DNA from: Nitrospirae bacterium RIFCSPHIGHO2_01_FULL_66_17
GTDB lineage: Bacteria; Nitrospirota; Nitrospiria; 2-01-FULL-66-17
DNA length: 16,157 bases
Direction of reading: 5' to 3'
NCBI GenBank assembly: GCA_001803875.1
Contig: MHEO01000082.1
Span: 2,660 to 18,816 of the forward strand
Position 1 is the first letter of the stretch, and each line of letters starts with the position of its first letter. Position numbers and translations under genes: made by a program. The notes beneath the pieces were generated by a model. The model was not told the DNA's origin, did not search any database, and was given only the letters and a program-made list of their open reading frames with translations. This document shows, one piece after another, positions 1 to 6,549 of this stretch.

Positions 1-1
1 G

Positions 2-484
2 ACGGCTGCGACGGTTTCGACGATGGGCCGCGACACCCCGACCCCTCCGCCGGCGCTGGCGCCGGACATCGAGAACCTGTGGCAGCGCGCGATGAAGCGT
101 GCCATGGACGAGAAGCCCCATCTGGGATCGTATTTGGAGGCGGGCCGGGTGAGGGGCGGGGGAGGCGACGAGGTCGTTCTGGAGTACGACTCGAGCCACG
201 TGGTGTTCGGCGAAATGGTGTCGAAAGAGGAGAACCGGGCGTACATCGCCAGCCTCCTCCGGGATTTGTCGCAGCGCGACGTCGCGTTTCGGGTCAGCGC
301 GTCGCCGGGTCCCGCCCGCGAGGGGAGGCCAGCCGGCGCCACGGGTCGGACGCCCCCCCGGGAGTCGCCATCCCGCCGTCAGATCGTGTCCGAGGCGATG
401 GCGCATCCCCTGGTCAAGGAGGCCTTGGACGTGTTTGGCGGGGAGGTGATGGAGGTCAAGGACATGAAACGAGCGACACCCTGA
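2..484 (+). CDS. dnaX: DNA polymerase III subunit gamma/tau, C-terminal part (5' truncated)
   Basis: This is the 3' end of a reading frame that is open from the left edge of the window, about 160 residues ending in TGA. The visible part has a Pro-rich linker and then a compact alpha/beta segment containing residues like DIENLWQRAMKRAMDEKP and VVLEYDSSHVVFGEMV, which resembles the C-terminal region of bacterial DnaX found after the clamp-loader domain III. The AAA+ ATPase part lies outside the window, so the call rests on this tail plus the neighbours. The ybaB and recR genes follow at once on the same strand, the widely conserved dnaX-ybaB-recR order. DnaX is the clamp-loader ATPase and organiser of the replicative polymerase. 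A second Pro/Arg-rich low-complexity stretch sits near residues 100-125 of the visible part. The internal ATG at 23 is not the start. Confidence 0.8.
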   Translation, partial: TAATVSTMGRDTPTPPPALAPDIENLWQRAMKRAMDEKPHLGSYLEAGRVRGGGGDEVVLEYDSSHVVFGEMVSKEENRAYIASLLRDLSQRDVAFRVSASPGPAREGRPAGATGRTPPRESPSRRQIVSEAMAHPLVKEALDVFGGEVMEVKDMKRATP

Positions 485-497
485 TGGGGAGGCGGGC

Positions 498-821
498 GTG
501 AATAAGCGGACGATGGGCGATCTGATGCGCCAGGCCCAGGCGCTGCAGGAGCGGATGGCGAAGCTCCAGGAGGAGGCCGGACGGCGAACCGTGGAGGGGT
601 CCGCGGGGGGGGGCATGGTCACGGTCGTCGCCAACGGCCGTCAAGAGATTCTGTCGGTCACGCTCGATCCCGAAATCGTCAAGGCCCAGGATCAGGAGAT
701 GTTGCAGGACCTCATCGTCGCCGGCGTCAACGACGCGCTCAAAAAGGCGCAGGCGATGATGGCGGATGAAATGAAGGGCTTGACCGGAGGCATGGGGCTG
801 AACATCCCCGGTCTGTTCTGA
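498..821 (+). CDS. ybaB: YbaB/EbfC family nucleoid-associated protein
   Basis: A 107-residue protein of normal family length. It starts with a helical, Met/Gln/Ala-rich N-terminus (MGDLMRQAQALQERMAKLQE), then a short beta segment with the family-typical pattern GGGMVTVVANGRQEILSVTL, and ends in a helical Met/Gly-rich tail. YbaB proteins are small dimers that bind DNA and are usually encoded between dnaX and recR, as here. The start is GTG at 498, preceded by a strong GGGGAGG ribosome site at 486-492. It begins 13 bases after the dnaX stop, so it is probably co-transcribed with dnaX and recR. The role in DNA binding is family knowledge; nothing in this window shows a particular target. Confidence 0.92.
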   Translation: MNKRTMGDLMRQAQALQERMAKLQEEAGRRTVEGSAGGGMVTVVANGRQEILSVTLDPEIVKAQDQEMLQDLIVAGVNDALKKAQAMMADEMKGLTGGMGLNIPGLF

Positions 822-837
822 GTCCACTCCCCCCCGT

Positions 838-1431
838 ATGACCAACGGCGTCTTTCAACGGGCCGTCGACGCCCTCAAGCGGCTGCCCGGCATCGGCCAG
901 AAGACCGCGCAACGCCTCGGCTTCTACCTCCTGAAAATGCCGGACGCGGAGGCCGTCGCGATCGCTCAGGCCATCATGGATCTCAAGGCGAAAATCCGCT
1001 TCTGCCCCGTCTGTCAGAATATGACCGAACACGCGCTCTGCGAAATCTGCACGGACCCGACCCGGGACCGTAGCCGTATTGTGGTCGTTGAGGAACCCAG
1101 CACGCTGTACGCCATCGAACGGACGGGGGAATACCGCGGCCTCTACCACGTGCTGTTGGGAGCCATTTCGCCTCTGGACGGGGTCACCCCTGACGACATC
1201 AAGGCCAAGGAACTGCTGGCTCGCCTCGGCGGGGATGAGGTGCGGGAGGTCATCATGGCGACGGATCCCAATATCGAAGGTGAAGCGACCGCGCTCTACC
1301 TCAGCCGCCTCATCAAGCCCCTGGGGGTGAAAGTCACCCGGTTGGCCTATGGGATTCCGGTCGGGATCGATCTGGAGTTCGCCGATGACGTGACCCTGAT
1401 CAAGTCGCTGGAGGGGCGGCGGGACCTCTAG
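838..1431 (+). CDS. recR: Recombination mediator protein RecR
   Basis: A 197-residue protein, the usual RecR length. The helix-hairpin-helix motif (KRLPGIGQKTAQRLGFYLL) spans residues 14-32. A four-cysteine zinc finger follows (C56, C59, C68, C71; FCPVC and LCEIC). The Toprim domain starts with VVVEEP at 82-87 and continues through ATDPNIEGEATALYL at 141-155. RecR works with RecF and RecO to load RecA at single-strand gaps. It follows ybaB by 16 bases, completing the dnaX-ybaB-recR operon. No convincing Shine-Dalgarno sequence is visible before the ATG at 838 (the upstream bases are C-rich), so translation may depend on readthrough coupling from ybaB. The last G of the TAG stop is also the first base of the palindromic element at 1431-1556. 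Confidence 0.97.
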   Translation: MTNGVFQRAVDALKRLPGIGQKTAQRLGFYLLKMPDAEAVAIAQAIMDLKAKIRFCPVCQNMTEHALCEICTDPTRDRSRIVVVEEPSTLYAIERTGEYRGLYHVLLGAISPLDGVTPDDIKAKELLARLGGDEVREVIMATDPNIEGEATALYLSRLIKPLGVKVTRLAYGIPVGIDLEFADDVTLIKSLEGRRDL

Positions 1432-1556
1432 GAGCCTGTCCATGAATGGTCATCTGCTGCGTTGTCAGTCGGTCTTGCGTGCTCACGTACGACCCAGTAC
1501 GCTCCGCGCGCAAGGCCTCCTTCCGCCTTGCATCTGGCCACTCCTGAACAGGCTCC
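1431..1556. repeat. Imperfect palindromic repeat-like element (MITE/REP-like)
   Basis: A 126-base element bounded by near-identical inverted ends: GGAGCCTGTCCATGAATGG on the left and, read on the opposite strand, GGAGCCTGTTCAGGAGTGG on the right. The arms remain similar almost to the centre (CTTGCGTGCTCACGTAC against CTTGCGCGCGGAGCGTAC, with small indels) and meet at a six-base loop, GACCCA, near 1491-1496. It could therefore fold into one long stem in DNA or RNA. It has no transposase and no plausible gene. The compact shape, sharp ends and location directly at a gene end fit a non-autonomous mobile palindrome. It may also stop transcription from the recR operon. Only one copy is in the window, so dispersal in the genome is not shown. 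Confidence 0.7.
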
Positions 1557-1685
1557 AACACCCGAATACTCGGACACACTCCTAGGAGCCCCTGGAATGA
1601 ACGCCCTGAACTGGGGGTCATCCCGGTAGGCTAAGAGTCCTAAGCGGCTAGGTCTTTTTCTCCTCCCCGGGGGGCTTTTGTCGTG

Positions 1686-1715
1686 TTGACTTGCTTCCGA
1701 CGAACGGGGTATCGT
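1686..1715 (+). promoter_or_regulatory. Candidate upstream sigma70-like promoter for the oxidoreductase operon
   Basis: TTGACT at 1686-1691 and TATCGT at 1710-1715 are separated by 18 bases. The -35 box matches five of six consensus bases and the -10 box four of six. The same -10 hexamer with an 18-base spacer recurs before the corC-like gene at 13018-13047, which supports it slightly. It would act in tandem with the better promoter 80 bases downstream. Confidence 0.45.
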
Positions 1716-1765
1716 GAAACCTCTGGACGCGAGGCGGGGGGCACATGCCGACCAAGCGAGTTTTA

Positions 1766-1795
1766 TTGACAATTTTAGAGCCGCTGCACTATGAT
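1766..1795 (+). promoter_or_regulatory. Sigma70-like promoter for the oxidoreductase operon
   Basis: A perfect -35 box TTGACA (1766-1771) is followed after 18 bases by TATGAT (1790-1795), five of six matches to the -10 consensus. The predicted start site near 1802 leaves a leader of about 78 bases before the alpha-subunit gene. The surrounding sequence is locally AT-rich (TTTTATTGACAATTTTAG) in an otherwise GC-rich region, as expected of a real promoter. Confidence 0.7.
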
Positions 1796-1879
1796 TGATG
1801 ACGCGCCGAGTGTCCCGAAACGAGCGGCGCGGTTCGCGGGCGACAAGGTACTCCACGGGGTGCCATAGGGAGGGAGACC

Positions 1880-3082
1880 ATGGAATCGACATCCGTTATC
1901 GGAACGGTCAATAAGAAGGGGCAGACGTTCACCGAGCCCCGTCAGCTATTTTTTGAGGCGCCGCGGGTCACGTCCTTCCTGACCGGCAGCGAGGTCATCA
2001 AAGAAGCGATTCGCCGGGCCAGTGTCGATGTCATGGTGGCCTATCCGATCACGCCGCAGAGCGAGGCGGCCGCGTTGATTGGAGAGCTCTTCGCCGAAGG
2101 CTACATCGGCGACTACATGCGGGGCGAAAGCGAGTTTGCGGTGATGGGCCAGTGCGCGGGTGCGGCGTTCGGGGGCGCCCGGGTGTTCACCACCACCGCC
2201 GGTCCGGGGACGCTGCGCGCCTTCGAGAACTTCCCCATGTGGGCGGGGGCCCGGCTTCCCATTCAAGTGATCGTGACCTGCCGAGGCGTCAACTCGCCGC
2301 TCAGTATTCAGCCCGATACATTGGAGATCAGCTTTTTGCTCGACACCGGGATGATGGTCTGGCATGCGGAGACGGCGCAGGACTTCTTCGACTGGATTCT
2401 GATGGGGTATATCGTGGCCGAGCAGCCCGACGTGCACTTGCCGCTGGCGGTGTGCTGCGACGGCTTCTTCGTGACCCACACGAAGGACACGGTCATGCTG
2501 ACCCCGGCCGACATGACGCTGCCGCCATACGATCCGTACCGGTCTCCGGTGCCCTGCATGGACATGGAATGTCCTCCGGTGCGCATGATGCGTGACCCCT
2601 TCGTGATGAAGTCCAACTACATCAGCTATGCGACGCACGCGTCGTGGCAGCAGGAGGTCCGCGCCGCGTGCGAGCGCTCGCGGAAGCACACCATCGCGTT
2701 GATGGGCGGGCTCATCGAGACCGAGAATCTTGACGCCGAGATTCTGATCGTCGCGTCCGGAACGGCGGTGTCCCAGGGGCGCGAAGCGATCCGCCTCTTG
2801 GATGCGGAAGGGATCAAGGTCGGGTTGGTGAAGGTCAAGAGTCTCCGGCCGTTTCCCACCGAAGAGATCCGCCAGGCAACCAAGAACGCCAAGTGGATCA
2901 TCGTGCCGGAGTTCAACGTGGTGGGGTGGCTGGCGCGTGAGATTCGCGCGATCATCGACCGAAACGACCGGGTGATCGTCGGTCCCCACGTGTGTGGAGG
3001 GATGACGATGCCGCCCGAAGTGATTGTTGAGAAAATCCACCAGGTGATCAAGGCCGGGAAGGGGGAACTCGTCCATGGGTAA
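1880..3082 (+). CDS. porA: 2-oxoacid:ferredoxin oxidoreductase, alpha subunit (PorA-like)
   Basis: A 400-residue protein of the pyruvate/2-oxoacid:ferredoxin oxidoreductase alpha family. It catalyses, with its partners, reversible decarboxylation of a 2-oxoacid to an acyl-CoA with ferredoxin reduction; run in reverse it fixes CO2. The family motif YPITPQSE is at residues 55-62, followed by GESEFAVMGQCAGAAFGGAR (82-101) and TTTAGPG (104-110), the region that contacts thiamine diphosphate and the partner subunit. Domain II lies near residues 285-390 (EILIVASGTAVSQGREAIRL, then VGLVKVKSLRPFP). About 35 extra residues precede the usual domain start. The ATG at 1880 has a good GGGAGGGA ribosome site. 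The gene ends eight bases inside the beta gene, so the two are translationally coupled. Substrate (pyruvate or 2-oxoglutarate) cannot be told from sequence by eye. Confidence 0.93.
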   Translation: MESTSVIGTVNKKGQTFTEPRQLFFEAPRVTSFLTGSEVIKEAIRRASVDVMVAYPITPQSEAAALIGELFAEGYIGDYMRGESEFAVMGQCAGAAFGGARVFTTTAGPGTLRAFENFPMWAGARLPIQVIVTCRGVNSPLSIQPDTLEISFLLDTGMMVWHAETAQDFFDWILMGYIVAEQPDVHLPLAVCCDGFFVTHTKDTVMLTPADMTLPPYDPYRSPVPCMDMECPPVRMMRDPFVMKSNYISYATHASWQQEVRAACERSRKHTIALMGGLIETENLDAEILIVASGTAVSQGREAIRLLDAEGIKVGLVKVKSLRPFPTEEIRQATKNAKWIIVPEFNVVGWLAREIRAIIDRNDRVIVGPHVCGGMTMPPEVIVEKIHQVIKAGKGELVHG

Positions 3083-3968
3083 AGATAAAATCCGCATCAA
3101 CGAGGAGTTTTACGACATCATGCCCCCCGAGTATCGGGAGCTGGTCGAAAACGCCACGTACGGAAAAGAGAGCCGTGGGTGGAAGGACATGGGGGTGAAC
3201 AAGGAGCTGATCGAAGAGCACTCCCTCTGCGCGGGCTGTCCCGAGTCGATGGCGTTCCGGTACATTCTCGCATCGTTGCCGGCTCCGGAGGACACCGTGA
3301 TGGTGGGGTCGACCGGCTGCACCAGCCTGGTGTTCCCGCACGTGGCCCTGCACAACATCCACTCGTTGTTCGGCAATCAGAACGCCATCGCGACGGGGCT
3401 GAAACGGGCCTTGACGGTCCGCTTCCCCAACAAGGTGAAGGACATCGTGGTGCTGGCGGGAGACGGCGCAACCGTCGACATCGGGCTCGACATGACGCTT
3501 CAGTCGTGGTTCCGTGGCGAGAAGTTTACGACGATCTGCTTCGACAACGAGCTGTACGCCAACACCGGTGGCCAGGAGTCGGGTTTGATGCAGAAGGGGT
3601 TCGTGGCCAAGATGGCGCCGGTCGGAAAGAAGTTCGACAAGGTCCGCCTGCCCGAGATCGCGCGCGAGTCGGGCTGCCAGTATGTCGTGAACATGACCGC
3701 GAGTCAGCCCGGCAAGGTGGAGAAGGTCATCAGGAACGCGGTCTACATCGCGCGGGAACTCGGGCCGACGTACGTCCAAATCTACACCCCGTGCATTCTG
3801 GAGATCGGCAAGCAGAGCATGGAAGGCTTACAAGAGATGCGCGATTCGGAGAAGCCCACCGAACGGTTCGCGTACAAGGAATACATCACCGACGAAGCCA
3901 AAGCCTATCTGGCCGATCTGGACGCGAAGCGGAAAGCGAAAGCGACGGCCCAATTGGCGGCCAAATAA
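3075..3968 (+). CDS. porB: 2-oxoacid:ferredoxin oxidoreductase, beta subunit (PorB-like)
   Basis: A 297-residue thiamine-diphosphate-binding subunit. The cofactor motif starts at GDGATVDIG (residues 129-137) and ends around FDNELYANTGGQ (156-167). Four cysteines expected for the proximal [4Fe-4S] cluster in this family are all present: C52 and C55 in LCAGCPES, C82 in STGCTS, and C240 in YTPC. The C-terminus is a Lys/Ala-rich tail. It overlaps the alpha gene by eight bases and is followed 12 bases later by the gamma gene, so the four subunits form one transcription unit. The beta subunit holds the active-site cofactor and passes electrons to the ferredoxin-like delta subunit. The identification of the family is firm; the choice between pyruvate and 2-oxoglutarate is not. 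Confidence 0.94.
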   Translation: MGKDKIRINEEFYDIMPPEYRELVENATYGKESRGWKDMGVNKELIEEHSLCAGCPESMAFRYILASLPAPEDTVMVGSTGCTSLVFPHVALHNIHSLFGNQNAIATGLKRALTVRFPNKVKDIVVLAGDGATVDIGLDMTLQSWFRGEKFTTICFDNELYANTGGQESGLMQKGFVAKMAPVGKKFDKVRLPEIARESGCQYVVNMTASQPGKVEKVIRNAVYIARELGPTYVQIYTPCILEIGKQSMEGLQEMRDSEKPTERFAYKEYITDEAKAYLADLDAKRKAKATAQLAAK

Positions 3969-3980
3969 GGGAGCGCGACG

Positions 3981-4664
3981 ATGCAGAAACGGCTCAATAT
4001 CCGGATTTCGGGGTTGGGAGGGCAGGGCGCGGTGACGTCGGCGCACCTGCTGGCCATGGCTGCCAACAAAGACGGGAAGTTCGCGATCTCGAATCCGTTC
4101 TTCGGCGCGGAGAAGCGGATGGCTCCGGCCGAGAGCTATGCCCGCATCGGTTCGGAGCGGATCTACGACCGGGGGGAGATCGTCTATCCCGAAGTGATCA
4201 TGGTGTATCACCCCCAAGTCATCACGATGGGGAAGAGCTACACGATGCCGTTCTACTCCGGGATCAAACGGGACGGTCTCGTCATCATCAACTGCAGCGA
4301 GCCGCTGTTGTCGCAAGACGACGTCAAAACGTTGGACGACCTGAACGTTTTGGTGTTCTACATCGACGCCACGAAAGTGGCGCTCGAGGTCGCGGGGACC
4401 GAGCTGTCCAGCAATATGGCGATGATCGGTGCTCTCGCGGGTATTACGAAGGTGGTGACCCTTCAGGCATTGGATTTGGCGATTCAGGACCGGTTCGGCA
4501 AGAAGTACGTGGCGTCCGGCGGAACGGCCACGTTAGACGAGGCGATCAAGAAAAAGTTCGCGAAAAAGGAGCAGTTGCTCGCGAAGAACATGGCCACCGT
4601 GACGAAGGCCTACGAAATGGGGGCCACCTGGGCCGAGACCCACGCCTGTCTGGTGGCGGTCTAG
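3981..4664 (+). CDS. porG: 2-oxoacid:ferredoxin oxidoreductase, gamma subunit (PorG-like)
   Basis: A 227-residue protein of the POR gamma family, which binds CoA and completes the catalytic core. The opening motif RISGLGGQGAVTSAHLLA covers residues 8-25, with the glycine-rich GLGGQG at 11-16. The segment FFGAEKRMAPAESYARIG (40-57) matches the part of the family that normally reads GxExRGGxS. ELSSNMAMIGALAG (141-154) corresponds to the conserved N-x-x-x-x-GAL element near the end of the core. A ribosome site GGGAG stands just before the ATG at 3981. The gene lies 12 bases after the beta gene and 41 bases before the delta gene. The C-terminus has an extra lysine-rich, helical tail of about 50 residues. 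Confidence 0.92.
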   Translation: MQKRLNIRISGLGGQGAVTSAHLLAMAANKDGKFAISNPFFGAEKRMAPAESYARIGSERIYDRGEIVYPEVIMVYHPQVITMGKSYTMPFYSGIKRDGLVIINCSEPLLSQDDVKTLDDLNVLVFYIDATKVALEVAGTELSSNMAMIGALAGITKVVTLQALDLAIQDRFGKKYVASGGTATLDEAIKKKFAKKEQLLAKNMATVTKAYEMGATWAETHACLVAV

Positions 4665-4705
4665 AGGTGGGCGGTACCGGACGAGCGTAGCGGGAGAACG
4701 GGTGC

Positions 4706-4990
4706 ATGTATAACGTTGCGTATGTGGAAGATGAGAGCTGTGTCGCCCAGAAGGGCTGTCGCCTCTGCATCATGTATTGCCCGGAGGCCGATTGCATCAA
4801 GCTCGACACCGTCAAGATGAAGGCCTACGTGGTGGTGAGCCGATGCAAGGGGTGCGAGTTGTGCAAGGTGATCTGTGACGCGGCGAAGCACAGCGCGATC
4901 ATCATGGCGCCGGTCCATGGGGCGACCGGGGAGATCGATTTGAGCAAGAGAGCCGCCGAGGTGGCGGCCCTGGGCCAGGCCTATCAATAG
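4706..4990 (+). CDS. porD: 2-oxoacid:ferredoxin oxidoreductase, delta subunit (PorD-like, two 4Fe-4S clusters)
   Basis: A 94-residue ferredoxin-like subunit that should carry electrons between the catalytic subunits and soluble ferredoxin. Cysteines are at 12, 18, 21, 25 and 30, then 47, 50, 53 and 57. The second set is a clean C-x2-C-x2-C-x3-C (RCKGCELCKVICD), although the proline that usually follows is Asp. The first set is altered: the leading spacing is C-x5-C (CVAQKGCRLC) rather than C-x2-C before C-x3-C-P. The start at 4706 is preceded by GGGAG. It is the last gene before the strong terminator at 5008-5040. The altered first motif still offers enough cysteines for a cluster, and small insertions there occur in related subunits. 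Confidence 0.9.
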   Translation: MYNVAYVEDESCVAQKGCRLCIMYCPEADCIKLDTVKMKAYVVVSRCKGCELCKVICDAAKHSAIIMAPVHGATGEIDLSKRAAEVAALGQAYQ

Positions 4991-5007
4991 TCCAATCTAC
5001 GGTTCGA

Positions 5008-5040
5008 CAGACCCCCATGGCGTTACGCCATGGGGGTCTG
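5008..5040 (+). terminator. Rho-independent terminator after porD
   Basis: A perfect 15-base-pair stem, CAGACCCCCATGGCG paired with CGCCATGGGGGTCTG around a three-base TTA loop, is followed by TTCTTT. It starts 18 bases after the delta-subunit stop codon and is the strongest terminator in the window. It separates, or attenuates between, the four-subunit operon and the small gene at 5077. Confidence 0.92.
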
Positions 5041-5060
5041 TTCTTTGAGTGTCCGCGCAG

Positions 5061-5069
5061 AGGAGGTGA
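5061..5069 (+). promoter_or_regulatory. Near-perfect ribosome binding site fixing the start at 5077
   Basis: AGGAGGTGA is fully complementary to the usual 3' end of 16S rRNA and lies seven bases before the ATG at 5077. It rules out the upstream in-frame ATG at 5017, which falls inside the terminator hairpin. Confidence 0.85.
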
Positions 5070-5076
5070 CCGCGGT

Positions 5077-5337
5077 ATGACGGAAGAGTTCCAGCTTGCC
5101 TTGCTTCAGGTGGCGAAGGCCATGGACGGATTGGCGACGGCGTTCGAGCGACGCGTGACCGAGCTTCGCGCGATCGGCGAGTCAGAGGAACAGATCCGCG
5201 AGGCGGTCAAGGCGATTCAAGCCGTCAAGGACAGCGGTGCGATCTACCTGACCTGGGCCAACCACTACGCCAAGCAGGTCTCCGGCCAGGAGGGAGCCGA
5301 CGACCTCGCGGAGGACGGTCCCCTCGACGGCGAGTGA
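5077..5337 (+). CDS. Small helical protein, candidate epsilon-like oxidoreductase subunit
   Basis: An 86-residue acidic, hydrophilic and probably all-helical protein (for example LLQVAKAMDGLATAFERRV and REAVKAIQAVKDSG) with no cysteine, membrane segment or signal peptide. I do not recognise a named domain. It stands 86 bases after the four-subunit oxidoreductase operon on the same strand. Five-subunit 2-oxoacid oxidoreductases of Hydrogenobacter-type autotrophs include a small extra subunit (PorE/ForE) without wider homologues; a comparable role here is an inference from position and size, not from residues I can match. The terminator at 5008-5040 lies between it and porD, so it would be made by readthrough or from a promoter I do not see. 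The C-terminal 18 residues are rich in Asp, Glu and Gly. Confidence 0.72.
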   Translation: MTEEFQLALLQVAKAMDGLATAFERRVTELRAIGESEEQIREAVKAIQAVKDSGAIYLTWANHYAKQVSGQEGADDLAEDGPLDGE

Positions 5338-5380
5338 CATCCCGCTTCACGCTATCCCGCGCTTAACCCCTTGTCGTTCC

Positions 5381-5409
5381 TTGAAAGTTTGATGATCCTG
5401 TGCTATAAG
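5381..5409 (+). promoter_or_regulatory. Sigma70-like promoter for mglBA
   Basis: TTGAAA (5381-5386) and TATAAG (5404-5409) are separated by exactly 17 bases. Each box matches five of six consensus bases. The predicted start near 5416 leaves only about 17 leader bases, which still include the GGAGGG ribosome site before the ATG at 5433. Confidence 0.75.
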
Positions 5410-5432
5410 TAGCACCGATTTGGAGGGCAGGC

Positions 5433-5927
5433 ATGGCCGATTCCGGGTTGGTGATGCATGAGGAAGAGTTCACACTCATCGACGCCGAACTCGCGAAGCT
5501 CCACCAGCAGGCCAACGCCAAGCTGACCTTCCTGGTCGACAAGAATGGCCAATTGATCACCAGCGTCGGCGAGACGAAAGGGGTGGACACCACCTCGCTC
5601 GCCTCTCTGACGGCCGGCAACATCGCGGCGACCGGCGGGATGGCGAAGCTCCTCGGCGAAAAGGAGTTCTCGATCCTGTTCCACGAGGGGGAGAAGGACA
5701 ACATCCACATCTCCCTCATCGGCCAGCGCGTGATCCTGGTCGTGATCTTCGACCAGCGCTCGTCGCTCGGGCTGGTCAGGCTTCGCGCCAAAAAGACCAG
5801 CGACGTCCTGGTGAAGATGTTCGAGGACATCTTTGTGAAGATCGAGAAGGAGCGGGGGGTGAAACATGCGGTGAAATCCCCGTTCGCCGAGATCACGGAA
5901 GAGGACATCGAAAAACTCTTCGGATAG
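5433..5927 (+). CDS. mglB: Roadblock/LC7 domain protein, MglB-like
   Basis: A 164-residue protein of the Roadblock/LC7 superfamily. The core runs from about residue 10 to 135, with the typical start LHQQANAKLTFLVDKNGQLI, a central helix TSLASLTAGNIAATGGMAKL, and the strand-rich segment FSILFHEGEKDNIHISLIG followed by VILVVIFDQRSSLGLVRLR. The C-terminus (AEITEEDIEKLFG) is acidic and conserved-looking. In Myxococcus and Thermus, MglB is the GTPase-activating partner of MglA and sets cell polarity and motility. Here mglA follows 14 bases later, so the two are co-expressed from the promoter at 5381. No motility genes are in this window, so the cellular output in this organism is unknown. Confidence 0.9.
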   Translation: MADSGLVMHEEEFTLIDAELAKLHQQANAKLTFLVDKNGQLITSVGETKGVDTTSLASLTAGNIAATGGMAKLLGEKEFSILFHEGEKDNIHISLIGQRVILVVIFDQRSSLGLVRLRAKKTSDVLVKMFEDIFVKIEKERGVKHAVKSPFAEITEEDIEKLFG

Positions 5928-5941
5928 GAGACGAGGCTCGG

Positions 5942-6529
5942 ATGTCCTTCATCAACTATTCGGCCCGCGAGATCAACTGTAAAATCGTCTATTACGGCCC
6001 CGGACTGTGCGGGAAGACGACCAACTTGCTGTACATCTATAAGAAGACGAATCCCGACAGCAAGGGGAAGATGATCTCGCTCGCGACGGAGACCGAGCGG
6101 ACGCTGTTCTTCGATTTTCTGCCGCTGTCGCTGGGCAGCATCCGGGGTTTTAAGGTCCGCTTCCACCTGTACACCGTGCCGGGCCAGGTGTTCTACGACG
6201 CGAGCCGGAAGCTGATTTTGCGCGGCGTGGACGGCGTGGTGTTTGTCGGCGATTCGCAGGTCGAGCGGATGGAAGCCAACGTGGAGAGCATGGAGAACCT
6301 GCGGAAGAACCTTCAAGAGCAGGGGTTCAACCCCGACACGATCCCGTGCGTGGTTCAGTACAACAAGCGCGATCTGCCGAACGTCGTTCCGGTGGCCGAA
6401 ATGGACAAGGCCCTTAACGCCCGCAAGGCGCCGATCTTCGAAGCGGTGGCCATGAGCGGGACCGGCGTCTTCGATACCTTGAAAGAAGTATCCAAACAGG
6501 TGATCCTGGAGCTGAAAAAACAAGCCTGA
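5942..6529 (+). CDS. mglA: Small Ras-like GTPase, MglA-like
   Basis: A 195-residue GTPase of normal MglA length. The P-loop GPGLCGKTT is at residues 19-27. The switch II region reads TVPGQ at 78-82, where the usual Ras Asp is Thr, as in other MglA proteins. The base-recognition motif NKRD is at 141-144. The fold continues to a C-terminal helix ending LELKKQA. MglA cycles between GTP and GDP under control of MglB and directs polar placement of motility or surface machinery in other bacteria; its job here is inferred from the family. A GGAG ribosome site stands before the ATG at 5942. A tRNA gene starts 20 bases downstream of the stop. Confidence 0.95.
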   Translation: MSFINYSAREINCKIVYYGPGLCGKTTNLLYIYKKTNPDSKGKMISLATETERTLFFDFLPLSLGSIRGFKVRFHLYTVPGQVFYDASRKLILRGVDGVVFVGDSQVERMEANVESMENLRKNLQEQGFNPDTIPCVVQYNKRDLPNVVPVAEMDKALNARKAPIFEAVAMSGTGVFDTLKEVSKQVILELKKQA

Positions 6530-6549
6530 TTTCCGTTACTTCATAATCT

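Larger units (their letters stand above)
1557..1879 (+). other. Intergenic leader region upstream of the oxidoreductase operon
   Basis: This non-coding stretch holds no credible gene. A T-rich run (GTCTTTTTC, 1653-1660) follows a weak CCTA/TAGG four-base-pair stem at 1639-1652, and a second short GC palindrome followed by TTTT lies at 1661-1679; neither is a convincing terminator. Two promoter candidates (1686-1715 and 1766-1795) lie further down. After the second one, about 75 bases of leader run to the start of the alpha-subunit gene, ending in GGGAGGGAGACC just before the ATG at 1880. The leader is GC-rich and I could not match it to a known riboswitch. Confidence 0.5.

Noticed and set aside
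1655..1679. Possible intrinsic terminator (CCCCGGGG followed by TTTT)
   Set aside because: The palindrome has no loop and the stem is short; the nearby CCTA/TAGG stem is only four base pairs. The palindromic element is a better candidate transcript end.
1428..1892. A 154-codon minus-strand frame across the recR-porA gap
   Set aside because: It runs through the palindromic element and both promoters and resembles no known protein.
3179..4690. A 503-codon plus-strand frame across the beta and gamma subunit genes
   Set aside because: It is low-complexity Arg/Gly/His-rich translation of the wrong frame of two well-identified genes.
3968..4990. Possible frameshift or broken subunit in the oxidoreductase operon
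   Set aside because: All four subunits are full length with intact motifs and short spacing; nothing suggests decay.
5017..5076. An earlier ATG start for the small gene at 5077
   Set aside because: The ATG at 5017 lies inside the terminator hairpin, while 5077 has a near-perfect ribosome site.
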